51,475 nucleotides of DNA from Bathymodiolus brooksi thiotrophic gill symbiont (lineage in GTDB: Bacteria > Pseudomonadota > Gammaproteobacteria > PS1 > Pseudothioglobaceae), in NCBI RefSeq assembly GCF_903642095.1, contig NZ_CAHJWD020000245.1, forward strand, positions 1 through 51,475, in the 5' to 3' direction. This document shows, one piece after another, positions 8,210 through 16,470 of the stretch (position 1 is the first letter of the stretch; every line of letters begins with the position of its first letter). Below the pieces are notes generated by a model that was not told the origin of the DNA, ran no database searches, and saw only the letters and a list, made by a program, of their open reading frames with translations. The position numbers were made by a program, and so were the translations under genes.

Positions 8210-8813
8210 GGGAGAAGATGAGCTTAAGGTATTATTAGATTTATTTGAACAAGCAGAAGCCAAAATAAAAAATGTTGAACAAGCCACCTCGGAAGGGGTG
8301 CTTATCCCCTCTATTAACCAACTTAGATATGCAGGGCATCATATTGTTCAATCTTTGCTTAGTAATGACACAAAGGCACTTCAAGCAGAGCAAGCTAAAG
8401 CAATCAACCATGTCAAAAGAGCCATTTACGATATAGATGAAGCACTATTGATTTACTATATAGACAGTGCAGTAGATTTTAAAGAAAAATATAATGACAG
8501 TGGCTTTACTACTGAGATAATTGCAGATTATCCTGAAAAATTAGTTATGCTAGATGAAGCTAATACAAGCATACAACAATTGCGCAAAGATAACAATAAT
8601 TATCAAAACAGGCAACAGTTTTATCGGCAGTTAAGTCCTTATTTGGATAAATTATCCAAAATTGTTGCTATTTTTGAGAAATCAGCACCACTTATTGCCA
8701 ACAAAGAAAAAAATAAATGTGACCAAGAATTAAAAGACAAACGGCGTTTTATTATCAAAGTTGCAGCAACATTTTTTTTCGGTATTATTGGCATTATTGT
8801 TGCACTTAAGTAA
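8199..8813 (+). CDS. Hypothetical coiled-coil protein with C-terminal membrane anchor
   Basis: 204 residues, family not recognised. The body is predicted helical with heptad-like stretches (about 5-30 and 110-165), a conserved-looking LRYAGHHIVQSLL segment near 43-55, and a C-terminal hydrophobic helix (about 186-202, VAATFFFGIIGIIVALK) preceded by Lys/Arg. This topology suggests a tail-anchored inner-membrane protein with a cytoplasmic coiled coil. It overlaps the 55-aa ORF upstream by 11 bases, and its stop directly abuts the ATG of hisC at 8814. The hisC link may be only transcriptional. No enzymatic motif was seen. Confidence 0.75.
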   Translation: MPAKGEDELKVLLDLFEQAEAKIKNVEQATSEGVLIPSINQLRYAGHHIVQSLLSNDTKALQAEQAKAINHVKRAIYDIDEALLIYYIDSAVDFKEKYNDSGFTTEIIADYPEKLVMLDEANTSIQQLRKDNNNYQNRQQFYRQLSPYLDKLSKIVAIFEKSAPLIANKEKNKCDQELKDKRRFIIKVAATFFFGIIGIIVALK

Positions 8814-9878
8814 ATGAATAACTTTATCAGCAACTGGCTACGCCCCAATATTAAAGCAATCAATGCTTATCATGTGCCTGCGTCTGAAAATATGGTGAAA
8901 TTGGATGCAATGGAGTCTCCTTTTCCTTTATCTGATAAATTAATTGAGCAATATTCAGCCTGTTTAGCAAATGCACAATTAAATCGTTATCCCAATCCAA
9001 ATGCTATAGAGCTACAGCAAACTTTGCGTGCGTTGATGGATATTCCTGCTGATTGTGGTGTGTTGTTAGGTAATGGCTCGGATGAACTGATTCAACTATT
9101 GGCATTGGCGTGTGATACGGACGATACTATTTTAAGTCTTGATCCCAGTTTTGTAATGTATGAGATGATTGCAAAATTTACCTGTTTGAATTATCAAGGG
9201 GTTGATTTGAACGATGATTTTGAGATTGATTTGAGTGCAATGTTATTGGCGATTGAAACGCACCAGCCAAAACTGATTTTCATCGCTTATCCAAATAACC
9301 CAACTGGCAATACATTTGATAGAACTGCCATTGAAAAAATCATCACTTCAACCCATGCTTTAGTCGTGCTAGACGAAGCTTATTATGCGTATGCTAACGA
9401 TAGTTTTTTGAATGATATTAAAAAATATTCTAATTTAGTTTTGCTCAGAACTGTATCAAAAATTGGCTTTGCTGGACTTCGTCTAGGTTTGCTCATTGGT
9501 GCAAAGGACACGGTAGAGCAATTAGATAAATTAAGACTGCCTTATAATATCAACACACTAACGCAAGTAAGTGCAAATTTTCTACTACAAGAAAAAGATG
9601 AAATCAACAAAAATGCTCAAATCATCCTTAGCGAACGCACCAAATTATCAGCCACACTTAACGCTATTAATACGCTGGAAGTCTATCCATCGCAAGCAAA
9701 CTTCATCTTATTCAAAGCGCCAAATGCTAACGAACTATTTACAACACTCAAACAAAAAGGTATTTTGATTAAAAACTTGAGTAATGCACCAAAACTCACC
9801 AATTGCCTGCGTGTAACCGTAGGCAGTAGCGAGCAAAATAAAAAATTCATCGATATTGTAGAGGTATTTTATGGTTAA
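8814..9878 (+). CDS. hisC: Histidinol-phosphate aminotransferase
   Basis: 354-residue fold-type I PLP aminotransferase; histidine step from imidazole-acetol phosphate to histidinol phosphate. Visible motifs: N-terminal KLDAMESPFP, GNGSDELI for PLP phosphate binding, AYPNNPTGN, VLDEAYYAY (PLP-pyridine Asp) and the Schiff-base lysine K216 in TVSKIGFAGLRLG. Other his genes (hisB, hisH) lie 4 kb away, so the pathway is only loosely clustered. It begins at the base after the stop of the coiled-coil gene and overlaps nif3 by 8 bases. Confidence 0.95.
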   Translation: MNNFISNWLRPNIKAINAYHVPASENMVKLDAMESPFPLSDKLIEQYSACLANAQLNRYPNPNAIELQQTLRALMDIPADCGVLLGNGSDELIQLLALACDTDDTILSLDPSFVMYEMIAKFTCLNYQGVDLNDDFEIDLSAMLLAIETHQPKLIFIAYPNNPTGNTFDRTAIEKIITSTHALVVLDEAYYAYANDSFLNDIKKYSNLVLLRTVSKIGFAGLRLGLLIGAKDTVEQLDKLRLPYNINTLTQVSANFLLQEKDEINKNAQIILSERTKLSATLNAINTLEVYPSQANFILFKAPNANELFTTLKQKGILIKNLSNAPKLTNCLRVTVGSSEQNKKFIDIVEVFYG

Positions 9879-10611
9879 TCAAAAAACATTGGCTGACTAT
9901 TGTTATCAGTATTTAACTGTTGATAAATTTGATGACTATTGCCCAAATGGCTTGCAGATACAAGGCAAATCTGACATCAAGAAAATCATCTCAGGCGTAA
10001 GTGCTAACCAAGCTCTGATTGACAGAGCAATTGACGAAGCAGCAGATGCACTCTTTGTCCATCACGGATTTTTCTGGAAAAATGAACCACCTACGCTTAC
10101 TGGCATCAAAAAAAACCGAATCAAAGCCCTACTGGACAACGACATCAATCTATTCGCTTACCACTTGCCACTCGATGCCCACCCAACAATCGGCAACAAT
10201 GCCCAACTTGCCATTCATTTTGACATTCAAAATCCTACCCCCATCGGCGATACCCTCGTTTGGCAAGGAGAAATCAACACCACCCTAGCCAATTTTTCTA
10301 ACACCGTCAAACAAGCACTAAACCGCCGCCCATTAGTTTTCGGTAACGATGAAAAACCCCTAAAACGCATCGCATGGTGCAGTGGCGGTGCACAAACCTA
10401 CATCCACCACGCCATCAACATCAACGCCGACTGCTTCCTCACTGGCGAAGTTTCTGAACAAATTCCTGCCATTGCCCTTGAAAATAACATTGCCTTCATT
10501 TCCGCTGGACACCACGCTACTGAACGCTATGGCGTGCAGGCTCTCTGCCAGCATCTTGCTCAAAAATTCAATCTTATTCATTATTTTATTGATGTTGATA
10601 ATCAAGTATAA
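9871..10611 (+). CDS. Nif3/YbgI-family dinuclear metal protein
   Basis: 246 residues of the Nif3-like family (often annotated GTP cyclohydrolase 1 type 2 homolog), a conserved hexameric metal-binding protein whose role is unsettled. Metal ligands are visible: H64-H65 in FVHHGFFWK, an internal LPLDAH, and the C-terminal HHATERYG (H214-H215, E218). The N-terminal YCPNGLQIQG is typical. It overlaps hisC by 8 bases. A decayed duplicate of its 3' end lies 70-200 bases downstream (10685-10815). Confidence 0.92.
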   Translation: MVNQKTLADYCYQYLTVDKFDDYCPNGLQIQGKSDIKKIISGVSANQALIDRAIDEAADALFVHHGFFWKNEPPTLTGIKKNRIKALLDNDINLFAYHLPLDAHPTIGNNAQLAIHFDIQNPTPIGDTLVWQGEINTTLANFSNTVKQALNRRPLVFGNDEKPLKRIAWCSGGAQTYIHHAININADCFLTGEVSEQIPAIALENNIAFISAGHHATERYGVQALCQHLAQKFNLIHYFIDVDNQV

Positions 10612-10684
10612 CTTTCTGAAAAATTATCATATTAGATAGAGTTATAGAACGAAACAATTAATAGCAGATAATAAAGGCGTAATG

Positions 10685-10815
10685 TTTGTGGCACTTTTAA
10701 TTGTATTTGATTTTCTTATAAACAGGCTCCATACTAATGAATGCTATGGTATAAGAATTTTGTTCAAGAATTTAACTTCATCTATCGTTTTATTGATATA
10801 GATAACTAGGTATAA
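10685..10815 (+). pseudogene. Decayed duplicate of the 3' end of nif3
   Basis: Read in frame, this DNA matches the last part of the intact nif3 gene. GTG-GCA-CTT through HTNECYG lines up codon for codon with IALENNIAFISAGHHATERYG over 21 codons. Then, after a short deletion, VQEFNFIYRFIDIDN-stop-V-stop lines up with AQKFNLIHYFIDVDNQV-stop. The Gln codon CAA has become TAG. The match includes the final GTATAA. It is therefore a tandem-duplication relic of nif3 rather than random intergenic DNA. A TATAAT within it (10811-10816) lies 35 bases before the next gene. Confidence 0.75.
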
Positions 10816-10850
10816 TGTTTTAAAAATTACACAAATAGGAAGAATAAAAT

Positions 10851-11522
10851 ATGAAAAATAAAGGTATCGTTGTTGCATTTCTGGTATTTTCTAGTTTGGT
10901 GGCATGCACACCAAAAGAAACACATCAAGTTGTTAAGGAGACTCATGTTAATGCTTATCAGCAAACTTATAATGGAAAGCGAGTAGATGTTACTATTTCT
11001 TCTTTTGAGAATAATTCTGATTATATGCGCGGTTTGTTTACTGCTGGTTCTGATAAATTAGGCAATCAAGCCAATACAATTCTAAAAACACATTTACAGC
11101 AAAGTAACCACTTTAATGTAATGGATCGTCAGAATATGAAAGTTAATGTGCGAGAAGCAAAGTTGATGGGTGCAAAACAAAATATTAAAGGTGCTCGCTA
11201 TATCATTACAGGTAGTGTAACAGAGTTTGGTAGAAAAGTAACAGGACACAGATTGCTTGGTGGTATTTTAGGTTCGGGAAAACAGCAAACAGCCTATTCA
11301 AAAGTATCGCTCAATATTGTTGATGTGCTTACTTCACAAGTGGTTTATTCTGTTCAGGGAGCAGGAGAATATACTTTATCCCATGAAGAGTTACTTGGCT
11401 TTGGTGGTAGTTCAGGCTATGATGCAACTTTAAATGGTAAGGTGCTTAATTTATCCATTATGGAGGCCATTAACAATATGACCAGAGATATGCAGAATAA
11501 TGTTTGGAAAATTGAGCAATAA
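10851..11522 (+). CDS. CsgG-family lipoprotein
   Basis: 223 residues with a lipoprotein signal peptide ending in the lipobox LVAC (Cys19). The mature part resembles CsgG-type proteins: RVDVTISSFENNSD, then ARYIITGSVTEFGRK, a Gly-rich stretch, and SKVSLNIVDVLTSQVVYSVQG. CsgG itself is the curli secretion pore, but no curli genes are here. The next two genes match the partners of CsgG-like proteins in the Neisseria GNA1162 locus (DUF4810 and DUF799), so this is probably the CsgG member of that three-lipoprotein set. It shares one base with the next ORF. Confidence 0.85.
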   Translation: MKNKGIVVAFLVFSSLVACTPKETHQVVKETHVNAYQQTYNGKRVDVTISSFENNSDYMRGLFTAGSDKLGNQANTILKTHLQQSNHFNVMDRQNMKVNVREAKLMGAKQNIKGARYIITGSVTEFGRKVTGHRLLGGILGSGKQQTAYSKVSLNIVDVLTSQVVYSVQGAGEYTLSHEELLGFGGSSGYDATLNGKVLNLSIMEAINNMTRDMQNNVWKIEQ

Positions 11523-11884
11523 TGATAGTTAAAGTTTTTTTATTGATATCGTTCGTTGGCATACTTTTATTAAGTGGTTGCAATGATAAGCGTTTATATT
11601 ATTGGGGAAAATACGAAAATATTGTGCGACAATCTTATGTAACACCTAGCGAGGTGGATATAGATACTCAAATTTCTGAACTTGAAATTGATTTAAGAAA
11701 AGCTAAAGATTCGGGTAAAAAAGTTGCCCCTGGGTTCTATGCACACCTAGGTATGATGTATGCTAAGCAAGGAAATATAGTCAGTTCTAAAGAAATGCTT
11801 TTACAAGAAAAGGCACTGTTTCCAGAATCAAGTGTGCTAATTGATGGCATGCTTGAGCGTGTCAAGAAGAATCAAGGAAGATAA
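11522..11884 (+). CDS. DUF4810-like lipoprotein
   Basis: 120 residues. Signal peptide with lipobox LSGC (Cys20). After the cysteine come YYWGKYENIV and a helical body with a TPR-like repeat (GFYAHLGMMYAKQGN, SKEMLLQEKALFPES), as in DUF4810 lipoproteins that sit between CsgG-like and DUF799 genes. The start overlaps the preceding stop by a base and its stop overlaps the next start by a base, so the three are translated as a unit. Molecular function unknown. Confidence 0.82.
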   Translation: MIVKVFLLISFVGILLLSGCNDKRLYYWGKYENIVRQSYVTPSEVDIDTQISELEIDLRKAKDSGKKVAPGFYAHLGMMYAKQGNIVSSKEMLLQEKALFPESSVLIDGMLERVKKNQGR

Positions 11885-12552
11885 TGAACAAAATACTAAA
11901 ATTGGGTTTTTTAATTACCTTTTTATCTATTTTTGCTACTGGTTGTCAAGAGGTAAAGCCTTATGATTACACGGCATTAAAAAAAAGTAAACCTAGGTCA
12001 ATCGTTGTTATACCACCAAAAAATAATTCTATTGAGGTGAATGCATCTTATATTTACTTATCTACGCTAACAGAACCCTTGGCTGAAAAAGGTTACTATG
12101 TCTTACCTGTTGCAGTTGTTGATCAATTTTTAAAAGAAAATGGCTTGCCGACACCTGCTGAAATGAATAACATACCGTTGAAAAAAATCAGAGAGTATAT
12201 GGGGGCTGATGCAGTGTTATATATTGATATTGAAGAATTTGGGCAAAAATATTTAGTCTTCTCTTCTGTCGCTACTGTCATAGCAAAGCTCAAATTGGTT
12301 GATACAAAAACAGGTGAGCTACTTTGGGAATCCACCGCTTTTGCACAAATAGGCGGTAACAGTGGTAACAGTGGTAATCCTATTGGTATTCTTACCTATC
12401 TGATTAGTGCAGCTATAACGCAAGTTGTAGATAATAAAATGCCTGAGGCATCACGCAGGGCAAATCATTTTTCAATCAATGCAGAGAAAATAGGATTGCT
12501 TGATGGTCCGTATAAAATCCCTGCTAAGCAAGATATAAACAAAGATCTCTAA
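11884..12552 (+). CDS. DUF799 / GNA1162-like lipoprotein
   Basis: 222 residues. Signal peptide with lipobox ATGC (Cys21), then PYDYTALKKSKPRSIVVIPP, the recognisable start of the DUF799/GNA1162 family. ADAVLYIDIEEFGQKY and the C-terminal membrane-like segment also fit. A short GNSGNSGNP tract is encoded at about 12354-12377. GNA1162 is a meningococcal surface lipoprotein with a fold suggesting an ABC-transport accessory role; that is known only for the family. Third gene of the lipoprotein operon. Confidence 0.85.
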   Translation: MNKILKLGFLITFLSIFATGCQEVKPYDYTALKKSKPRSIVVIPPKNNSIEVNASYIYLSTLTEPLAEKGYYVLPVAVVDQFLKENGLPTPAEMNNIPLKKIREYMGADAVLYIDIEEFGQKYLVFSSVATVIAKLKLVDTKTGELLWESTAFAQIGGNSGNSGNPIGILTYLISAAITQVVDNKMPEASRRANHFSINAEKIGLLDGPYKIPAKQDINKDL

Positions 12553-12585
12553 GATTGTAAAAACCTCTATTATCTTGAAAATAGG

Positions 12586-12591
12586 TATAAT
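12586..12591 (+). promoter_or_regulatory. Possible -10 box of asd
   Basis: A perfect TATAAT 33 bases before the asd ATG in the 72-base gap after the lipoprotein operon. No good -35 hexamer at 17 bases. Weak evidence only. Confidence 0.35.
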
Positions 12592-12624
12592 GTATTTATT
12601 TTATTATTTTCAAATTTTGACATT

Positions 12625-13650
12625 ATGAGTAAAAAGTTTAATGTGTGTGTTGTAGGTGCAACAGGGGCGGTGGGTGAAACTATTTTGTCGATTTTAGAAC
12701 AGCGGGATTTTCCGATTGATAATTTGTATCCTTTAGCGAGTGCGAATTCAGTAGGTAAAAAGGTGTTTTGTCAGGGTAAGAGTTGGACGGTGCAGGATTT
12801 GGCCTTGTTTGATTTTTCGCAAGCACAAGTAGGTTTGTTTTCAGCAGGCGGGCATATTTCTGAAAAATATGCACCGATTGCGGCTGAGGCAGGCTGTGTG
12901 GTGATTGACAATACAGCGCATTTTCGTCGTGATAAAGACATTCCATTGGTTGTGCCTGAGGTAAATCCACAAGCGATTGCAGGCTATACGCGGCGCAATA
13001 TTATTGCCAATCCAAATTGTTCTACTATTCAAATGTTGGTGGCACTCAAACCAATTTATGATGCGGTGGGGATTGAGCGTATTAATGTGGCAACTTATCA
13101 GGCGGTATCAGGTTCTGGCAAAGAGGCGATTAGTGAATTGATTAATCAAACCACCAAATTGTTAAGTGGTAATACTGAGGTTGATGTTAAGGTATATCCA
13201 AAGCAGATTGCGTTTAATGTGGTGCCGCATATTGATGTGTTTCAAGACAATGGTTACACCAAAGAAGAGATGAAAATGGTGTGGGAGACGCAAAAGATTT
13301 TTGCAGATGAGAATATTCTGGTTAACCCAACAGCGGTGCGTGTGCCAGTGATTTACGGACATTCTGAGGCGATTAACATTGAAACTAAGAAAAAAATTAC
13401 CGCTGCTGAAGCAACTAAGATTTTAACAAAAGCCAATGGCGTAACGGTGATGGATAAGCATGAAGATGGTGGTTATGCGACGCCATTTGTTGAGGCGACT
13501 AATCATGATGATACATTTGTGAGCCGTATTCGTGAGGATATTTCTTGTGAAAAAGGTCTTAATTTGTGGGTGGTTTCTGACAACATTCGCAAAGGGGCGG
13601 CATTAAATACTATTCAAATTGCTGAAATTTTAATTCAAGAATATTTGTAA
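12625..13650 (+). CDS. asd: Aspartate-semialdehyde dehydrogenase
   Basis: 341 residues. Reduces aspartyl phosphate to aspartate semialdehyde for lysine, diaminopimelate, threonine and methionine. N-terminal NADP motif GATGAVG (11-17), SAGGHISE, active-site Cys132 in NPNCSTIQM, and the second conserved region QAVSGSGKEAISEL. Length fits the short bacterial Asd type (about 340 residues) rather than the 367-residue E. coli type. No Shine-Dalgarno sequence is evident before the ATG. Confidence 0.95.
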   Translation: MSKKFNVCVVGATGAVGETILSILEQRDFPIDNLYPLASANSVGKKVFCQGKSWTVQDLALFDFSQAQVGLFSAGGHISEKYAPIAAEAGCVVIDNTAHFRRDKDIPLVVPEVNPQAIAGYTRRNIIANPNCSTIQMLVALKPIYDAVGIERINVATYQAVSGSGKEAISELINQTTKLLSGNTEVDVKVYPKQIAFNVVPHIDVFQDNGYTKEEMKMVWETQKIFADENILVNPTAVRVPVIYGHSEAINIETKKKITAAEATKILTKANGVTVMDKHEDGGYATPFVEATNHDDTFVSRIREDISCEKGLNLWVVSDNIRKGAALNTIQIAEILIQEYL

Positions 13651-13657
13651 ATCATTT

Positions 13658-13892
13658 ATGTCAGGGCACAAACACCACTACCTACTAAAAAAGCCTTATT
13701 ACTACTATCCTCTTAATAGTATCTTTAGGCTCAATTAGCTTATTTTATGCCAGTGCTGTTGGTGCTTTAGTGATGTTAGTTGTTAATATTACCGTTTTTG
13801 AATGGGGGTTTGCTTCTTACATAATTTGTATTATCTGGGCGATTATTGCGGTTAATCGTTATAATAAGGAAATAATTAAAATTGCAAAATGA
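13658..13892 (+). pseudogene. Remnant of a small two-helix membrane protein, frameshifted
   Basis: An open stretch from about 13690 to the TGA at 13890-13892 encodes two hydrophobic helices (ISLFYASAVGALVMLVVNIT and ASYIICIIWAIIAV) followed by a basic tail [12 protein letters not shown]. Its frame has no ATG before a stop upstream except one inside helix 1. An ATG at 13658 in another frame starts MSGHKHHYLLKK, so one lost or gained base near the A-run at about 13685-13690 would join them. The stop overlaps the hisB ATG (ATGA), a coupling pattern usually seen with real genes. Either a recently broken gene or one with an unusual start. Confidence 0.45.
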
Positions 13893-14473
13893 ATATGATT
13901 AAAGTATCCAGAAAAACCAACGAAACCGATATTGTTGTTGAATTAAATTTATACGGCACAGGTCAGGCGAATATTGACACAGGCGTGCCGTTTCTTGACC
14001 ATATGTTAGATCAAATTGCACGCCATGGCTTAGTGGATTTGAGCATTAAATGTGAGGGTGATACGCAGATTGATGATCATCACAGTGTGGAAGATATTGG
14101 TATTACACTGGGTCAGGCTTTTGCAAAAGCGGTGGGCGATAAGGCGGGTTTGACTCGTTATGGGTATGCTTATGTGCCGTTAGATGAGGCATTGTCTCGA
14201 GTGGTGTTAGATTTATCAGGGCGTCCCGGTTTGGATCTTAATGTGAATTTTACTCGTGCTATGATTGGCTCATTTGATGTGGATTTAATATCAGAATTTT
14301 TTCAAGGTTTTGTTAATCATGCACTGATTACTTTGCACATTGACAACCTTAAAGGGGTAAATTCCCATCATCAAGCGGAAACAATTTTTAAGGCATTTGG
14401 TAGGGCATTGCGTATGGCAATTACAAAAGATGAGCGTCAAAAGGGCATCCCTTCTACCAAAGGATCACTTTAA
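13889..14473 (+). CDS. hisB: Imidazoleglycerol-phosphate dehydratase
   Basis: 194-residue monofunctional IGPD (no histidinol-phosphatase domain). Manganese-binding motifs are visible: [24 protein letters not shown], and near the end [18 protein letters not shown]. The C-terminal [10 protein letters not shown] matches the family terminus. ATG at 13889; a second ATG at 13895 is possible. It is followed after 6 bases by hisH. Confidence 0.96.
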   Translation: MNMIKVSRKTNETDIVVELNLYGTGQANIDTGVPFLDHMLDQIARHGLVDLSIKCEGDTQIDDHHSVEDIGITLGQAFAKAVGDKAGLTRYGYAYVPLDEALSRVVLDLSGRPGLDLNVNFTRAMIGSFDVDLISEFFQGFVNHALITLHIDNLKGVNSHHQAETIFKAFGRALRMAITKDERQKGIPSTKGSL

Positions 14474-14479
14474 GAATCC

Positions 14480-15097
14480 GTGCAAAGTATTGCAATTATT
14501 AATTATGGAATGGGTAATGTGCGTAGTGTGCAAAAAGCGTTGGCACATGTTGCCCCTAATGACCAGATTTTTTTGACAGACGATGCGGCGTTAATTCGTA
14601 ATGCTGATCGTATTGTGTTTCCTGGGCAAGGGGCAATTGGTGCTTGTATGCAGGCATTGGATGAGCATAATTTGATTGAGGTGATTAAGCAAGTAGCTAA
14701 CGAGAAGCCTTTTTTGGGTATTTGTTTGGGTTTGCAACTTTTGTTTGACCATTCTCAGGAGAATGGTGGCACTGAGGGGCTGTCTATTCTTGCAGGTGAT
14801 GTTGTGCATTTTCCAGAAAATGAACTGAAAATCCCACATATGGGCTGGAACAAGGTCAAACAAACGCAAGAACATCCATTGTGGTATAAGATTGAAAATA
14901 ATGCACGCTTTTATAGTGTGCATAGTTATTATGTTGAGCAGGGCGATTCATCAGTGGTTGCTGGGTCAAGTGATTATGGCATTGACTTCACTTGTGCGGT
15001 TGCCAAGGATAATCTATTTGCCGTGCAATTTCATCCCGAAAAATCTCAGCATGATGGTTTGCAATTACTTAAAAATTTTGTTCATTGGCAAGTTTAG
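14480..15097 (+). CDS. hisH: Imidazole glycerol phosphate synthase, glutaminase subunit
   Basis: 205-residue class I glutamine amidotransferase that supplies ammonia to HisF. Nucleophile Cys82 in LGICLGLQLLF; His185 and Glu187 in VQFHPEKSQ complete the triad. NYGMGNVRSV at the N-terminus is diagnostic. The start is GTG at 14480, the only start that keeps this N-terminus. hisA and hisF are not found downstream: the next gene runs on the opposite strand. Confidence 0.95.
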   Translation: MQSIAIINYGMGNVRSVQKALAHVAPNDQIFLTDDAALIRNADRIVFPGQGAIGACMQALDEHNLIEVIKQVANEKPFLGICLGLQLLFDHSQENGGTEGLSILAGDVVHFPENELKIPHMGWNKVKQTQEHPLWYKIENNARFYSVHSYYVEQGDSSVVAGSSDYGIDFTCAVAKDNLFAVQFHPEKSQHDGLQLLKNFVHWQV

Positions 15098-15227
15098 CAA
15101 TTTTTGTTATTGTCCAATTCAATAATAAGTCGGATTTTTCCATTTCTCCCAATTGAGTTGTATCGTTTTTAAAAATAAACCAAGATGAATGAGTGCGATA
15201 TTATGCATTTTATTTTTTAAAATAGTA

Positions 15228-15647
15228 TTATTGCGTTTGTGTTTCTAAGCAACGAATATAGGCTTGATGATTCATTGGCGTGTTATTTTTTTGTGAGGAA
15301 AAAATCATCTCAGCGATGCAATCCATCATCCTGTGTTCAGCCTCATGCGGGTCTTTAACCTTGTTTAATATTTTTTGATAGTGGTTTTTAATGCCTGTTG
15401 GCTGGTTGATGGATAATTGCTCTCTCAGCGATAAATGTAAATTTATATGTAAGAATGGATTAACCTTACCTTGTTCTGGAAAATAATCTAACTGAATATT
15501 GTTAATCAGAGGGTGGTATTCAGGATGCATCTCAATGATTTGTGTGAGTTGCATTTCCAAAGGGTCAAGCACCTTTTTATCTAAGAATTTTTGCCAAGTA
15601 TTGGCAAGGAATTTTCGTTGTTCTGTTCTATCTTGGGTATAAAGCAC
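15228..15647 (-). CDS. DUF1841 family protein
   Basis: 139 residues, resembling the DUF1841 family of proteobacterial hypothetical proteins: DRTEQRKFLANTWQKFL at the N-terminus, EMHPEYHPL, and NPFLHINLHLSLREQLS in the middle. No membrane or signal segment; likely cytoplasmic. Function unknown. Its ATG directly follows the nth stop, so it shares the nth transcript. It converges with hisH across 130 bases that show no clear terminator. Confidence 0.82.
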   Translation of the reverse strand: MLYTQDRTEQRKFLANTWQKFLDKKVLDPLEMQLTQIIEMHPEYHPLINNIQLDYFPEQGKVNPFLHINLHLSLREQLSINQPTGIKNHYQKILNKVKDPHEAEHRMMDCIAEMIFSSQKNNTPMNHQAYIRCLETQTQ

Positions 15648-16280
15648 TTATAGATTTTTCTCTTCATATTCGCATAGGTCAAGCAAAATGCACTCTGAGC
15701 ATAATGGCGAACGCGCTTTACAAGTGTAACGACCGTGCAAAATCATCAAGTGATGTGCAGGTACACGATACTCATCGGGAATAAATTTTACTAATTTTTT
15801 CTCTACTTCTAATACCGTTTTACCACTGGCGATTGCCGTGCGATTGGCAACACGATAAATATGTGTATCAACAGCAATGGTAGGGTGTCCGAATGCTGTG
15901 TTTAAAACCACATTGGCAGTTTTGCGTCCTACACCCGGTAAGGCCTCTAATTCTTTGCGTGTTTCAGGTACTTGAGAATCATATTTATCAATTAAAATTT
16001 TACAGGCTTGAATAATATGTTTTGCTTTTGAGTTGAATAAGCCAATTGTTTTAATGGTGTTTCTAACGGTATCTTCGCCTAATTTGTAAATTGTTTCAGG
16101 TGTATTAGCAAGAGGGAATAATTCATCAGTTACTTTATTAACGCTTTTATCAGTCGCTTGAGCTGATAGAGTAACTGCCACTAACAATTCAAAAGGTGTT
16201 GAGTGATTTAATTCAGTTGTCGGTTCAGGTGTTTTTTTCAATAACCTGCTAAATATATTACTGCGTGTTTCGGCGTTCAT
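15648..16280 (-). CDS. nth: Endonuclease III
   Basis: 210-residue DNA glycosylase/AP lyase for oxidised pyrimidines. Helix-hairpin-helix LPGVGRKTANVVL with catalytic Lys120, Asp138 in VDTHIYRVANR, and the C-terminal 4Fe-4S cluster ligands C187, C194, C197 and C203 (spacing C-x6-C-x2-C-x5-C), the standard pattern. Length is normal. Confidence 0.96.
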   Translation of the reverse strand: MNAETRSNIFSRLLKKTPEPTTELNHSTPFELLVAVTLSAQATDKSVNKVTDELFPLANTPETIYKLGEDTVRNTIKTIGLFNSKAKHIIQACKILIDKYDSQVPETRKELEALPGVGRKTANVVLNTAFGHPTIAVDTHIYRVANRTAIASGKTVLEVEKKLVKFIPDEYRVPAHHLMILHGRYTCKARSPLCSECILLDLCEYEEKNL

Positions 16281-16374
16281 TGTTCCTTATTCGTCTTCAT
16301 CAAGTAGTGGGCATTATACCTAAATTAGGTCAATAGTAAAGCGACACTATAACGGATATCAAGAATGAGTATCT

Positions 16375-16446
16375 AACCTTTAAAGGTATGGACAATTATC
16401 AAGAGAGCATTTTTTATCCGCTTGGTAATTTCTTAAACCCAGTCTC
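16375..16446 (+). repeat. Diverged mobile-element end
   Basis: This gap between nth and sbcB contains CTTGGTAATTTCTTAAACCC, which closely matches CTTGGTAATTTTTTTTAAACCC in the element fragment at 18478. Preceding bases (AACCTTTAAAGGTATGGACAATTATC) are a weaker match to that fragment's GACCTTTGCGTAAATATG end. It is probably an old copy of the same element. The boundaries are approximate and no inverted partner was found. Confidence 0.4.
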
Positions 16447-16470
16447 AATTATTTATACAAGCGTTTTTTT

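Noticed and set aside
12354..12377. Short GGTAACAGT-type tandem repeat
   Set aside because: Only two to three units inside the DUF799-like gene, encoding GNSGNSGN; a local feature of the protein, not a repeat array.
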